Positions 1-6,168 of a stretch of 17,043 nucleotides of DNA are shown here, piece after piece. The DNA is from Clostridiales bacterium (GTDB lineage: Bacteria > Bacillota > Clostridia > Oscillospirales > Oscillospiraceae): NCBI GenBank assembly GCA_004555655.1, contig SFHJ01000037.1, positions 1-17,043 on the forward strand, read 5' to 3'. Position numbers and translations under genes: made by a program. A model generated the notes under the pieces. It was not told the DNA's origin and searched no databases. It saw only the letters and a program-made list of their open reading frames with translations. Every line of letters begins with the position of its first letter. Position 1 is the first letter of the stretch.

Positions 1-1
1 A

Positions 2-1327
2 CGAGATGGTTCTCGCAAAGTCAAAGATGTCCTTCGCAGCAAGCGTGAGAACGGCCAATATTGTGCCTGTCCGCCATATGGCTATCGGAAAGATGACGAT
101 GATAGGCACCGGTTGGTTCCCGATGAAGCAACTGCCCCCGTGGTCCTGCGAATCTTTGAACAGGCAGCCAACGGGGACTCTTCCCGGAAGATTGCACTGG
201 ACCTCAACAATGACGGTGTTATTCCGCCGCTGAAATACCGGGTCCTGTACCGGGATGAATTCAGTGCAGAAGGCGCTGCCAGAGCATCAGATCTGTGGAA
301 CTATACTACCGTAAAACGGATTCTGAAAAACCCGGTCTACCTTGGCCATACGCTGCTGGGCAAAAGCAAAAAGGTCAGCGTCAAGTCCAAGAAAAAAATC
401 CCTGTTCCCCGGGATGATTGGGCGGTGACAGAGAACACCCACCCTCCCCTGGTATCAAACGCGCTTTATGAACGGGCACAGGCCAACCTTGGTCGTGGTT
501 TCCGGGACTATCGGGCTTATGACCATGTCCGCAAAAGTATCTTCTCCGGCATTGCTGTCTGCGCCAAGTGCGGGTACTCCCTTTGCTCCTGCGGAACTGT
601 CTACAAAGGGGAACGAGAGAAGTACTGGTACCTTTCCTGTACGCACCAGCGGCAGGATATTACCAACCCTTGTGAGGGCGTTCGAGTTCGGTATGCCGAC
701 TTATTGGAGATCGTGCGGCAGGAATTGAATGCCCTTTTGACGATGACCGACGAGCAAGTGGAGATCATGGTGCACAAAGCGTTGAAACGCTTCGGCGATG
801 AGGAAAGCCGCAAAGCAAAAAAACTGCAGAAGGAGCAAGCTGAAGCACGGCTGGTTACGATCGATAAGATCGTAACCAAGCTCTACACGGATAATGCCGA
901 AGGGCGTTTGGACGATGAACGTCTGCGTCGTCTGGTAGGTGAGTTGGAAAAAGAGTCAGCCGGACTTCGTTCCCTGCTTGATGCGCGAAGGACGCCTGAT
1001 ACCGCGCAGGAAACCGAAGACAACTATACCCGCTTCTTCGCTCTGGCCCGGCAGTACACCCATATCGAAAAAATGGATCGGGAAACCTTGCAGACTTTTG
1101 TTGAGCGAATCGAGGTCGGTCCTAAAGAGCTGCCCGAGGGTCAGCAGAAAGCAACAAATCGGAACCAGCCTTACCGACAGAGAATCCGCATTTTCTACCG
1201 CTTCATCGGAGAAATGGATGGCGATGCAACACGGGATCTACCCCTTGACGTTCCCTACGACAAAAATGGCGATGTTTTCATCTTAAACACAGCTGCATCT
1301 GTGAATCTCGAACAAGATCCGGCATGA
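2..1327 (+). CDS. Large serine recombinase, C-terminal part (5' end outside window)
   Basis: Site-specific DNA integrase/excisionase of the large serine recombinase group, of the kind found on clostridial conjugative or mobilizable elements. The frame is open from base 2, so the catalytic N-terminal domain with its serine lies left of the window; about 441 residues are visible. In order they are a Recombinase-type DNA-binding domain (PPYGYRK, later NPVYLGHTL), a zinc beta-ribbon (CAKCGYSLCSCG, then SCTH and CEG, roughly bases 560-680), a charged coiled-coil stretch (about 760-960), and a C-terminal segment with the pattern IRIFYRFIGEMD. That ending resembles the DUF4368-type tail of Tn4451/Tn5397-like recombinases, which is a recollection and not a search result. 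Base composition is lower in GC than the genes to the right, which fits transfer. The gene ends about 55 bases before a broken host gene, the usual position of an integrase next to its attachment site. Confidence 0.93.
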   Translation, partial: RDGSRKVKDVLRSKRENGQYCACPPYGYRKDDDDRHRLVPDEATAPVVLRIFEQAANGDSSRKIALDLNNDGVIPPLKYRVLYRDEFSAEGAARASDLWNYTTVKRILKNPVYLGHTLLGKSKKVSVKSKKKIPVPRDDWAVTENTHPPLVSNALYERAQANLGRGFRDYRAYDHVRKSIFSGIAVCAKCGYSLCSCGTVYKGEREKYWYLSCTHQRQDITNPCEGVRVRYADLLEIVRQELNALLTMTDEQVEIMVHKALKRFGDEESRKAKKLQKEQAEARLVTIDKIVTKLYTDNAEGRLDDERLRRLVGELEKESAGLRSLLDARRTPDTAQETEDNYTRFFALARQYTHIEKMDRETLQTFVERIEVGPKELPEGQQKATNRNQPYRQRIRIFYRFIGEMDGDATRDLPLDVPYDKNGDVFILNTAASVNLEQDPA

Positions 1328-1358
1328 TATCCTGGCTTTTTCGCCCAGAGAATCATGC
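1322..1358 (+). repeat. Imperfect inverted repeat overlapping the recombinase stop
   Basis: GCATGAT (1322-1328) pairs with ATCATGC (1352-1358), and inside it CTGG (1332-1335) pairs with CCAG (1345-1348), leaving a 9-base loop and a 3/3 internal bulge. There is no following T run, so a rho-independent terminator is doubtful. Its position between the recombinase stop and the host junction makes an attachment-site arm possible. That is inference. Confidence 0.45.
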
Positions 1359-1381
1359 TTTAAGATGGAGAAAGAACATCA

Positions 1382-1504
1382 AGGGAGGTTGGCGTCAACC
1401 TGAAGCAGGGCTACAACGGCGACCTGACCTCCCGTGAGGCCGGCAGCGTCGGCGGCCAGATGGTCAAGAAGATGATCGAGGCTTACGAGCGCTCCCTGAA
1501 GTAA
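1382..1504 (+). pseudogene. 3' half of an alpha/beta-type small acid-soluble spore protein gene
   Basis: The reading frame ending at TAA 1502-1504 encodes REVGVNLKQGYNGDLTSREA followed by GSVGGQMVKKMIEAYERSLK. This is the conserved C-terminal half of alpha/beta SASPs, the proteins that coat and protect spore DNA. The N-terminal half, including the expected germination-protease cleavage region and the first DNA-binding helix, is absent. The same frame meets a stop at 1361, there is no in-frame ATG, GTG or TTG start, and the upstream ATG at 1365 is in another frame. SASPs of this type are normally about 60-90 residues, and about 40 remain. The sequence directly upstream belongs to a serine recombinase element, so the simplest reading is that insertion split the gene, with the 5' half on the far side of the element. 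Simple deletion decay is the alternative. Confidence 0.82.
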
Positions 1505-1543
1505 TCCAAAGAGCACCGGGGCAGCACACGCTGCCGCCTTGCC

Positions 1544-1579
1544 AAAGGCCCGGCCAATTACCGGGCCTTTTCTTTTTTT
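1544..1579 (+). terminator. Rho-independent terminator of the SASP gene
   Basis: A perfect 10-bp stem, AAAGGCCCGG (1544-1553) with CCGGGCCTTT (1561-1570), has a 7-base loop and is followed by TCTTTTTTT. It lies 39 bases after the SASP stop and matches the GC-rich host, not the element. Confidence 0.9.
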
Positions 1580-1710
1580 GCGCTCACGCGGAGAAAATTC
1601 ACAATTCCTTTTGTTTTCGTTCATGATTTGTACACGATTTCAGGGTATTCTACCATCAGGGAATCAGTTTTCCTCTTTTTTCTTTTCTCTTTTTCTTTTC
1701 TCTAACCGCG

Positions 1711-1738
1711 AAATGGCGCAGCTTCGGCTGCGTCATTT
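1711..1738 (+). terminator. UUCG-loop hairpin, possible terminator
   Basis: AAATGGCGCAGC (1711-1722) pairs with GCTGCGTCATTT (1727-1738) across a C(TTCG)G tetraloop, with one G-U wobble on the plus strand. Read rightward the 3' arm ends in CATTTTG, a weak U tract. It follows a pyrimidine-rich stretch (about 1668-1703) with no gene. It may act as a backup terminator between the rightward SASP unit and the leftward obg unit. Confidence 0.5.
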
Positions 1739-1748
1739 TGCATGTCAA

Positions 1749-1784
1749 AGCAGCCGTTTCCGCCAAATTGGAGAAACGGCTGCT
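1749..1784 (-). terminator. Hairpin directly after obg
   Basis: A perfect 12-bp stem, AGCAGCCGTTTC (1749-1760) with GAAACGGCTGCT (1773-1784), starts 3 bases after the obg stop. Read leftward it is followed by TTGACATGC, so the U tract is poor. It could be a terminator or a 3'-end-stabilising hairpin of the obg transcript. Confidence 0.6.
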
Positions 1785-1787
1785 CTG

Positions 1788-3062
1788 TTACTTCGTATAC
1801 TCAAACTCAAAATCGTAGATACTGACGGTATCGCCGTCCTGTATTCCCATCTGCTCGAGCCGGTCAAACAGGCCGCTCTTTCTTAGTTGCCGGTCAAAAT
1901 ACATTCTGGACTCGTAGTCATCAAAGTTGATGTCGTTCAGCAGCTTCACGATCCACGGCCCGGAAACAAGCCACAGATCCTCATGCCGCTCGATGGTGAG
2001 CTCGTTTGCATCACCCGCCTCAGCCAGCGGCTTGACATACTCCGGCTCGTAGTACATAACGGGCGGCAGCTGCGCAAGTTTGCCCGCGATCACGCGCATG
2101 AGCTGGCGCGTGCCGGCGGTGGTGGCGGCGGAGATCTCATAAAACTCGTAGCCCTGCTGCGTCACATACGCGCGCAGGCGCTCGAGATTGTCGCTGCCGT
2201 CGGGGATGAGGTCAATTTTATTGGCCGCGACGATCATGGGCCGCGAGGCAAGCTCCTGAGAGTACTGCCGCAGCTCGTCGTTGATCTTGATGAAATCCTC
2301 AATGGGGTCGCGGTCCTCGCAGCCCGAAACGTCCACCACATGCACAAGCAAACGGCACCGGTCGATATGCCGCAGAAAATCATGACCCAGACCTGCGCCC
2401 TCGGCCGCACCTTCGATGATGCCGGGGATATCGGCCATGACGAAAGACACGCCGTCGTCCACATAGATCACGCCCAGATTGGGGTAGAGCGTGGTAAAGT
2501 GGTAGTTGGCAATCTTCGGATGCGCGTTGGACGTGACGGAAAGCAGCGTCGACTTGCCCACATTCGGGAAGCCCACGAGACCCACGTCCGCCAGCAGCTT
2601 TAATTCCAACACGACCTCATGCTCCTCACCAGGCGTGCCGGCCTTGGCAAAACGGGGCACCTGCCGCGTGGGCGTGGCGAAGTGCTGGTTGCCCCAGCCG
2701 CCGCGTCCGCCCTTGCAGAGCACAAAATCGTCATTCGTGGACATATCCTGAATGACCTCGTTCGTTCCGGCATCGCGTACAACGGTGCCGCGCGGAACCT
2801 TGATGACAAGATTCTCGCCGCGCTTACCCTTGCAGCGGCCGCCCTGTCCGTCCTGTCCATTGGGCGCGGTATATTTGCGCTTGTAGCGGAAGTCCATCAG
2901 CGTCGACAGGTTGTCGTCCACGCGCAGAATGACGCTGCCGCCGTTGCCGCCGTCGCCGCCGTCCGGGCCGCCCGCCGCGACATACTTTTCACGGTGGAAT
3001 GCAATGGCGCCATTTCCGCCCGCGCCGGCCTTGACGTAAATCTTCACTTTATCGATAAACAT
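1788..3062 (-). CDS. obg: Obg/CgtA-family GTPase
   Basis: Essential ribosome-associated GTPase involved in late 50S assembly and stress or sporulation signalling. The 424-residue protein shows all three family domains. The glycine-rich Obg fold covers about residues 1-157 (start MFIDKVKIYVKAGAGGNGA). The G domain has G1 GFPNVGKS (164-171), G3 DIPG (211-214) and G4 NKID (281-284). The C-terminal OCT domain of low-GC Gram-positives covers about 340-424. The frame stays open upstream to 3356, but the family N-terminus and an AGAGGTGA ribosome-binding site 6 bases before the ATG at 3060-3062 fix the start. It is the last gene of the rplU-prp-rpmA-obg block. No promoter is visible in the 34 bases between the start codon and the intercistronic hairpin, so expression likely depends on readthrough. 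Confidence 0.97.
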   Translation of the reverse strand: MFIDKVKIYVKAGAGGNGAIAFHREKYVAAGGPDGGDGGNGGSVILRVDDNLSTLMDFRYKRKYTAPNGQDGQGGRCKGKRGENLVIKVPRGTVVRDAGTNEVIQDMSTNDDFVLCKGGRGGWGNQHFATPTRQVPRFAKAGTPGEEHEVVLELKLLADVGLVGFPNVGKSTLLSVTSNAHPKIANYHFTTLYPNLGVIYVDDGVSFVMADIPGIIEGAAEGAGLGHDFLRHIDRCRLLVHVVDVSGCEDRDPIEDFIKINDELRQYSQELASRPMIVAANKIDLIPDGSDNLERLRAYVTQQGYEFYEISAATTAGTRQLMRVIAGKLAQLPPVMYYEPEYVKPLAEAGDANELTIERHEDLWLVSGPWIVKLLNDINFDDYESRMYFDRQLRKSGLFDRLEQMGIQDGDTVSIYDFEFEYTK

Positions 3063-3089
3063 GCAAGTCACCTCTTTCGGTTGATTCGC

Positions 3090-3130
3090 AATAAATAAAA
3101 GCCGGAACATAGTGATATGTTCCGGCTTTT
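3090..3130 (-). terminator. Strong intercistronic hairpin between rpmA and obg
   Basis: A perfect 14-bp stem pairs 3097-3110 with 3117-3130 around a 6-base loop (AGTGAT in plus orientation). Read leftward it is followed by a run of T broken by single A bases (TTTTATTTATT). It starts 8 bases after the rpmA stop. By form it is a rho-independent terminator, and since obg follows with no evident promoter it probably works as a partial terminator that lowers obg relative to the ribosomal proteins. Confidence 0.87.
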
Positions 3131-3138
3131 GCACTACA

Positions 3139-3420
3139 TTACTGTTCCGCGTAAACGGAGCACATCTTGCGGTCCTTGCCCATGCGCTCGAACTTAACTC
3201 TGCCGTCGATCTTGGCAAACAGCGTATCGTCGCTGCCGATGCCGACGTTGTTACCCGGATGGATATGCGTGCCTCTCTGACGCACGAGGATGTTGCCGGC
3301 CAGAACGAACTGACCGTCAGCGCGCTTGACGCCCAGTCTCTTGGACTCGGAGTCACGGCCGTTCTTGGTGGAGCCGCCGCCTTTCTTATGCGCGAAGAAC
3401 TGGAAACTCAATTTCAGCAT
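3139..3420 (-). CDS. rpmA: 50S ribosomal protein L27
   Basis: Ribosomal protein L27, whose N-terminus reaches the peptidyl-transferase centre. The 93-residue product begins MLKLSFQFFAHKKGGGSTKN. The MLKLxxQFFA leader is the Firmicutes-type extension that is cleaved after the FF pair so that mature L27 starts at the alanine or the following residues. The core family sequence KKGGGSTKNGRDSESKRLGVK and RQRGTHIHPGNNVGIG is present. The ribosome-binding site GGAGG lies inside the last codons of prp, and only 3 bases separate the prp stop from the ATG, so the two are translated together. The gene encoding the cleavage enzyme is directly upstream. Confidence 0.98.
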   Translation of the reverse strand: MLKLSFQFFAHKKGGGSTKNGRDSESKRLGVKRADGQFVLAGNILVRQRGTHIHPGNNVGIGSDDTLFAKIDGRVKFERMGKDRKMCSVYAEQ

Positions 3421-3423
3421 TTG

Positions 3424-3747
3424 TTACACCTCCAAAACTTCGATAAACTCAGGATAGTCGTCCCGCAGCTCACAGAGCGTCAGCATCAGACCGGTCATGA
3501 CCGCCTGTACTGCGTCCTCCTCTTCACACGCTGCGGGAAGCGTCAAGGTGATACGGGCCTCATCTTCGTTCACCCTGGTTTTTGCGTGCTCGCCCAGCAC
3601 ATCATTGATGGTACGCTCGGCAAACTTCACGGCCGTGGAGACGGCGGCGCACACAATGTCGCTGCCTTCTTCGGCGTAGCCGCTGTGGCCCGCGCAGCAG
3701 AATCCGCTGATTCTGCCGTTTTGATTGAAAAATTCAACCCGTGTCAT
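3424..3747 (-). CDS. prp: Ribosomal-processing cysteine protease Prp
   Basis: Cysteine protease (YsxB family) that removes the N-terminal extension of L27 in Firmicutes and related bacteria. At 107 residues it has the usual length. The catalytic pair is seen in GHSGYAEEGSDIVCAAVSTA: histidine 21 and cysteine 33. It lies between rplU and rpmA, the conserved position. The start ATG (3745-3747) is 3 bases after the rplU stop and has no recognisable ribosome-binding site, so translation is probably coupled to rplU. Keeping the protease well below the level of its substrate would fit that arrangement, which is inference. Confidence 0.95.
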   Translation of the reverse strand: MTRVEFFNQNGRISGFCCAGHSGYAEEGSDIVCAAVSTAVKFAERTINDVLGEHAKTRVNEDEARITLTLPAACEEEDAVQAVMTGLMLTLCELRDDYPEFIEVLEV

Positions 3748-3750
3748 AGC

Positions 3751-4062
3751 TTACAGAGCGATCTTTTCAATCTGCACCTTGGTATAGGGCTGTCTGTGAC
3801 CCTGAAGGCTCTTGGAGTCCTTCTTCGGGCGGTACTTGAAGACACGGATCTTCTTGCCCTTGCCGTTCTTCAGGACCTTCGCCTCGACCGTCGCGCCAGC
3901 GACAGTGGGAGCGCCGAACGTGGAGTTCGCGCCGTCAACAACAGCCAGAACCTGATCGAAGGTTACGGTTTCGTCAGCAGCAGCGTTCAGCTTCTCGACG
4001 TAGATCACGTCGCCTTCCTTCACGTTGTACTGCTTACCACCGGTAACGATAATTGCCTGCAT
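3751..4062 (-). CDS. rplU: 50S ribosomal protein L21
   Basis: Ribosomal protein L21, a 23S rRNA-binding protein of the large subunit. The 103-residue product starts MQAIIVTGGKQYNVKEGDVI and ends with the family segment KYRPKKDSKSLQGHRQPYT. Length and motifs are standard. The ribosome-binding site AGGTG lies 8 bases before the ATG. It is the first gene of a four-gene unit with prp, rpmA and obg, driven by a near-perfect promoter at 4147-4175 and preceded by a structured leader. Confidence 0.98.
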   Translation of the reverse strand: MQAIIVTGGKQYNVKEGDVIYVEKLNAAADETVTFDQVLAVVDGANSTFGAPTVAGATVEAKVLKNGKGKKIRVFKYRPKKDSKSLQGHRQPYTKVQIEKIAL

Positions 4063-4140
4063 TTCGTTTGCACCTACCTTTTTTGTAGACTCGCTCTGAA
4101 GGCGTGAGCATGTGCTCAGCTTTAGCCTCTTCGACGCGGC
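4063..4140 (-). ncRNA. Putative ribosomal protein L21 leader
   Basis: The 5' untranslated region between the predicted transcription start (about 4140) and rplU is about 78 bases and structured. It holds the palindrome TGAGCATGTGCTCA (4105-4118) and an adjacent small hairpin CTCGC/GCGTGAG (about 4091-4107, bulged, competing with the first). Position and hairpin arrangement resemble the L21 leader RNA family of Firmicutes, thought to be an autoregulatory site. This identification is from memory of the family and not from a covariance search. Confidence 0.55.
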
Positions 4141-4146
4141 CTGTCA

Positions 4147-4175
4147 ATTATAGCATCAAGGTCAGGGCTTGTCAA
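4147..4175 (-). promoter_or_regulatory. Consensus sigma-A promoter of the rplU operon
   Basis: On the minus strand, TTGACA (4175-4170) and TATAAT (4152-4147) are separated by exactly 17 bases. Both hexamers are perfect consensus, as expected for a ribosomal protein operon. Confidence 0.93.
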
Positions 4176-4237
4176 ATGGTTTTTGATATTTTTTTGTGTT
4201 TTTCCCCGCTAATTTCAGAGATTTCCGCAAAATGCGC

Positions 4238-4675
4238 CTATCCCTCGTTCCAATGGCTGGTGCCGGCGCAGATGCGTTCAAAGCACTCGGCCGCCTCCAT
4301 CGAATATTGGTCGTTGCGCGTCACGTCTCCGAGCGTCAGCATCCCGACGAGCTTTCCGCCGTCCAGAACCGGCAGCCTGCGTACCTGTTCGGCCGCCATC
4401 AGGCCCGCCGCGCGCGCGAGCTCGGTGTCCGGCTGCACTGCGCGGACTCTCGTTGACATAATATCTTTCACCGGCACGTTTTTGCCATCGCGCTCAGCCG
4501 CGACGCAGCGCAGCACGATGTCGCGGTCGGTCAGAACGCCCGTGATTGCCCCCTCTTTGCCGCGCACGGGCAAAATGCCCACATTATAGCGCGCCATGAG
4601 CCGCGCGGCCACGCTGGCAGGTTCGTCCTGCCCGACGCAGATCACGCTTTTTGTCATACAGTCTTTGACCTTCAT
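4238..4675 (-). CDS. Small protein with two CBS domains
   Basis: A 145-residue stand-alone CBS-pair protein. CBS pairs bind adenine nucleotides or related ligands and usually regulate a partner. The target here is unknown. The first CBS motif spans about residues 7-60 (MTKSVICV at the start, VLTDRDIVLR at the end) and the second about 72-127 (IMSTRVRAVQPD at the start, GMLTLGDVTRND at the end). The start at 4675 is chosen because GGGAGG stands 5 bases upstream; the frame is open further, to 4723, but that would run through a terminator hairpin. It follows nfnB in the same direction but is separated from it by a strong terminator, so it needs readthrough or a weak promoter of its own. I see no clear promoter in the 45-base gap before the hairpin. 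Confidence 0.9.
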   Translation of the reverse strand: MKVKDCMTKSVICVGQDEPASVAARLMARYNVGILPVRGKEGAITGVLTDRDIVLRCVAAERDGKNVPVKDIMSTRVRAVQPDTELARAAGLMAAEQVRRLPVLDGGKLVGMLTLGDVTRNDQYSMEAAECFERICAGTSHWNEG

Positions 4676-4688
4676 CGCTGCCTCCCGT

Positions 4689-4722
4689 AAAAAATGCTCC
4701 GGCGGAGATCTCCGCCGGAGCA
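4689..4722 (-). terminator. Perfect palindromic terminator after nfnB
   Basis: Bases 4695-4722 form an uninterrupted 28-bp palindrome centred on GATC, followed on the minus strand by six T bases (4694-4689). The T run ends 13 bases before the ATG of the CBS gene and almost touches its ribosome-binding site, so in any readthrough transcript this hairpin sits at the start of the CBS leader. Confidence 0.92.
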
Positions 4723-4767
4723 CGAAATCTTATGTAGATTTTAGCCGGGTTACTGGGAAACTATACC

Positions 4768-6153
4768 TTACTTCTTCTGCAGCTTCGCGTCGATGGCAGC
4801 GGCGGCCTTCTTGCCTGCGCCCATGGCCAGGATGACGGTGGCAGCGCCCGTGACGGCGTCGCCGCCGGCAAAGACGTTCTCGCGCGTGGACATTTCGTTC
4901 TCGTCGACGATGATGCCGCCCTTCTTGTTGGTCTCCAGACCCGGGGTGGTCGAGCGGATCAGCGGGTTCGGAGACGTGCCCAGTGACATGATGACCGTAT
5001 CGACGTCCAGCACAAACTCAGAACCCTCGACCGGAATCGGACGGCGGCGGCCGGACGCGTCAGGCTCGCCCAGTTCCATCTTGATGCACTTCATGCCGCA
5101 AACACGGCCGTCCTCGCCGCCGAGGATCTCGACGGGGTTGGTGAGGGTCATAAACTCGATGCCCTCTTCCTTGGCGTGGTGCTGTTCCTCCAGACGCGCA
5201 GGCATCTCGGCCTCGCCGCGGCGGTAGACGATGTAGACCTTCTCCGCGCCCATGCGCTTGGCGCAGCGGGCAGCGTCCATGGCGACGTTGCCGCCGCCGA
5301 CGATGGCCGCCGCGTGGCTGACAAGGATCGGCGTATCGCTGTCTTCGTTGTACGCCTTCATGAGGTTGATACGCGTGAGGTATTCATTCGCAGAGCAGAC
5401 GCCCTTGAGCGCCTCGCCGGGGATGTGCATGAACATGGGCAGGCCTGCACCGGAGCCGACAAACACAGCCTTGTAGCCCATCTCGAACAGCTCGTCGATG
5501 GACAGCACCTTGCCGATGACCATATTGGTCATGACCTCGACGCCCTGCGCCTTCAGCTTTTCAACCTCGTTCGCAACGATGGCCTTGGGCAGACGGAACT
5601 CAGGGATGCCGTAGACCAGAACGCCGCCGGCAGTGTGCAGCGCCTCGAAAATAGACACTTCATAGCCCTTCTTGGCAAGCTCGGACGCGCAGGTCAGACC
5701 GGACGGGCCGGAGCCGACAACGGCGACCTTGATGCCGTTGGACGGCACTTTTTCAGGCATGGCGTTGACGTTCTCGCGATACCAGTCCGCGACAAAACGC
5801 TCCAGACGGCCGATGGCAACCGGCTCGCCCTTCACGCCGCGCACGCACTTGGCCTCGCACTGCGTCTCCTGCGGGCAGACACGGCCCGAAAGCGCAGGCA
5901 GCGCGTTGGTGGAGGTGATGATCTCGTAAGCCGCGGCAAAATCGCCCTCGGCGACTTTGGCGATAAATTCGGGGATGCGGACGTTGACCGGGCAGCCTTC
6001 GACACACTTGGGCTTTTTGCAGTTCAGGCAGCGGCCGGCCTCTTCCATGGCCATTTCCTTCGTGTAGCCGAGGGTGACTTCCTTAAAATTATGATTACGG
6101 ACGTTGGGGTCCTGCTCCGGCATCGGAGTCTTGGTCAGAGTCATATTCGCCAT
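4768..6153 (-). CDS. nfnB: NfnB-type FAD/iron-sulfur NADPH oxidoreductase (GltD-like large subunit)
   Basis: Likely the large subunit of NADH-dependent reduced ferredoxin:NADP+ oxidoreductase (NfnAB), a soluble flavin-based electron-bifurcating enzyme. The 461 residues contain an N-terminal iron-sulfur domain with cysteines 42, 45, 50 and 54 (CLNCKKPKCVEGC) and a second group at 93, 99 and 103. An FAD-binding motif GSGPSG follows at 147-152, then an NAD(P)-binding motif GGGNVAMD at 286-293, and the C-terminal FAD signature GGDAVTGAATV at about 430-440. The ATG at 6153 is preceded by GGGGAGG at 6-7 bases spacing. Such proteins are often labelled glutamate synthase small subunit. The nfnA gene 15 bases upstream and the absence of a large glutamate synthase gene argue for NfnB. 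Transcription ends at the palindromic terminator downstream. Confidence 0.9.
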   Translation of the reverse strand: MANMTLTKTPMPEQDPNVRNHNFKEVTLGYTKEMAMEEAGRCLNCKKPKCVEGCPVNVRIPEFIAKVAEGDFAAAYEIITSTNALPALSGRVCPQETQCEAKCVRGVKGEPVAIGRLERFVADWYRENVNAMPEKVPSNGIKVAVVGSGPSGLTCASELAKKGYEVSIFEALHTAGGVLVYGIPEFRLPKAIVANEVEKLKAQGVEVMTNMVIGKVLSIDELFEMGYKAVFVGSGAGLPMFMHIPGEALKGVCSANEYLTRINLMKAYNEDSDTPILVSHAAAIVGGGNVAMDAARCAKRMGAEKVYIVYRRGEAEMPARLEEQHHAKEEGIEFMTLTNPVEILGGEDGRVCGMKCIKMELGEPDASGRRRPIPVEGSEFVLDVDTVIMSLGTSPNPLIRSTTPGLETNKKGGIIVDENEMSTRENVFAGGDAVTGAATVILAMGAGKKAAAAIDAKLQKK

Positions 6154-6168
6154 TTTCGTTTCCTCCCC

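Noticed and set aside
1365..1403. A new start codon (ATG 1365) supplied by the element that might rescue the SASP fragment
   Set aside because: The ATG is in another frame and meets a stop at about 1401, so it cannot produce the SASP C-terminus.
1580..1710. Pyrimidine-rich gap as a possible small RNA or gene
   Set aside because: No promoter pair, no convincing frame and no strong fold seen. It appears to be spacer between convergent units.
3063..3356. N-terminal extension of Obg up to 3356
   Set aside because: The family start MFIDKV and a good ribosome-binding site fix the start at 3062. The upstream codons overlap rpmA and the intercistronic hairpin.
3112..4107. A 331-codon plus-strand frame over the L21/Prp/L27 genes
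   Set aside because: It is fully antisense to three well-recognised ribosomal operon genes and has no recognisable domain.
4676..4723. 16-residue N-terminal extension of the CBS protein
   Set aside because: It would be encoded by the nfnB terminator palindrome. GGGAGG points to the ATG at 4675.
4768..6153. Glutamate synthase small subunit (GltD) as the function of this gene
   Set aside because: The sequence family overlaps, but the partner directly upstream is NfnA-like and no large glutamate synthase subunit is present.
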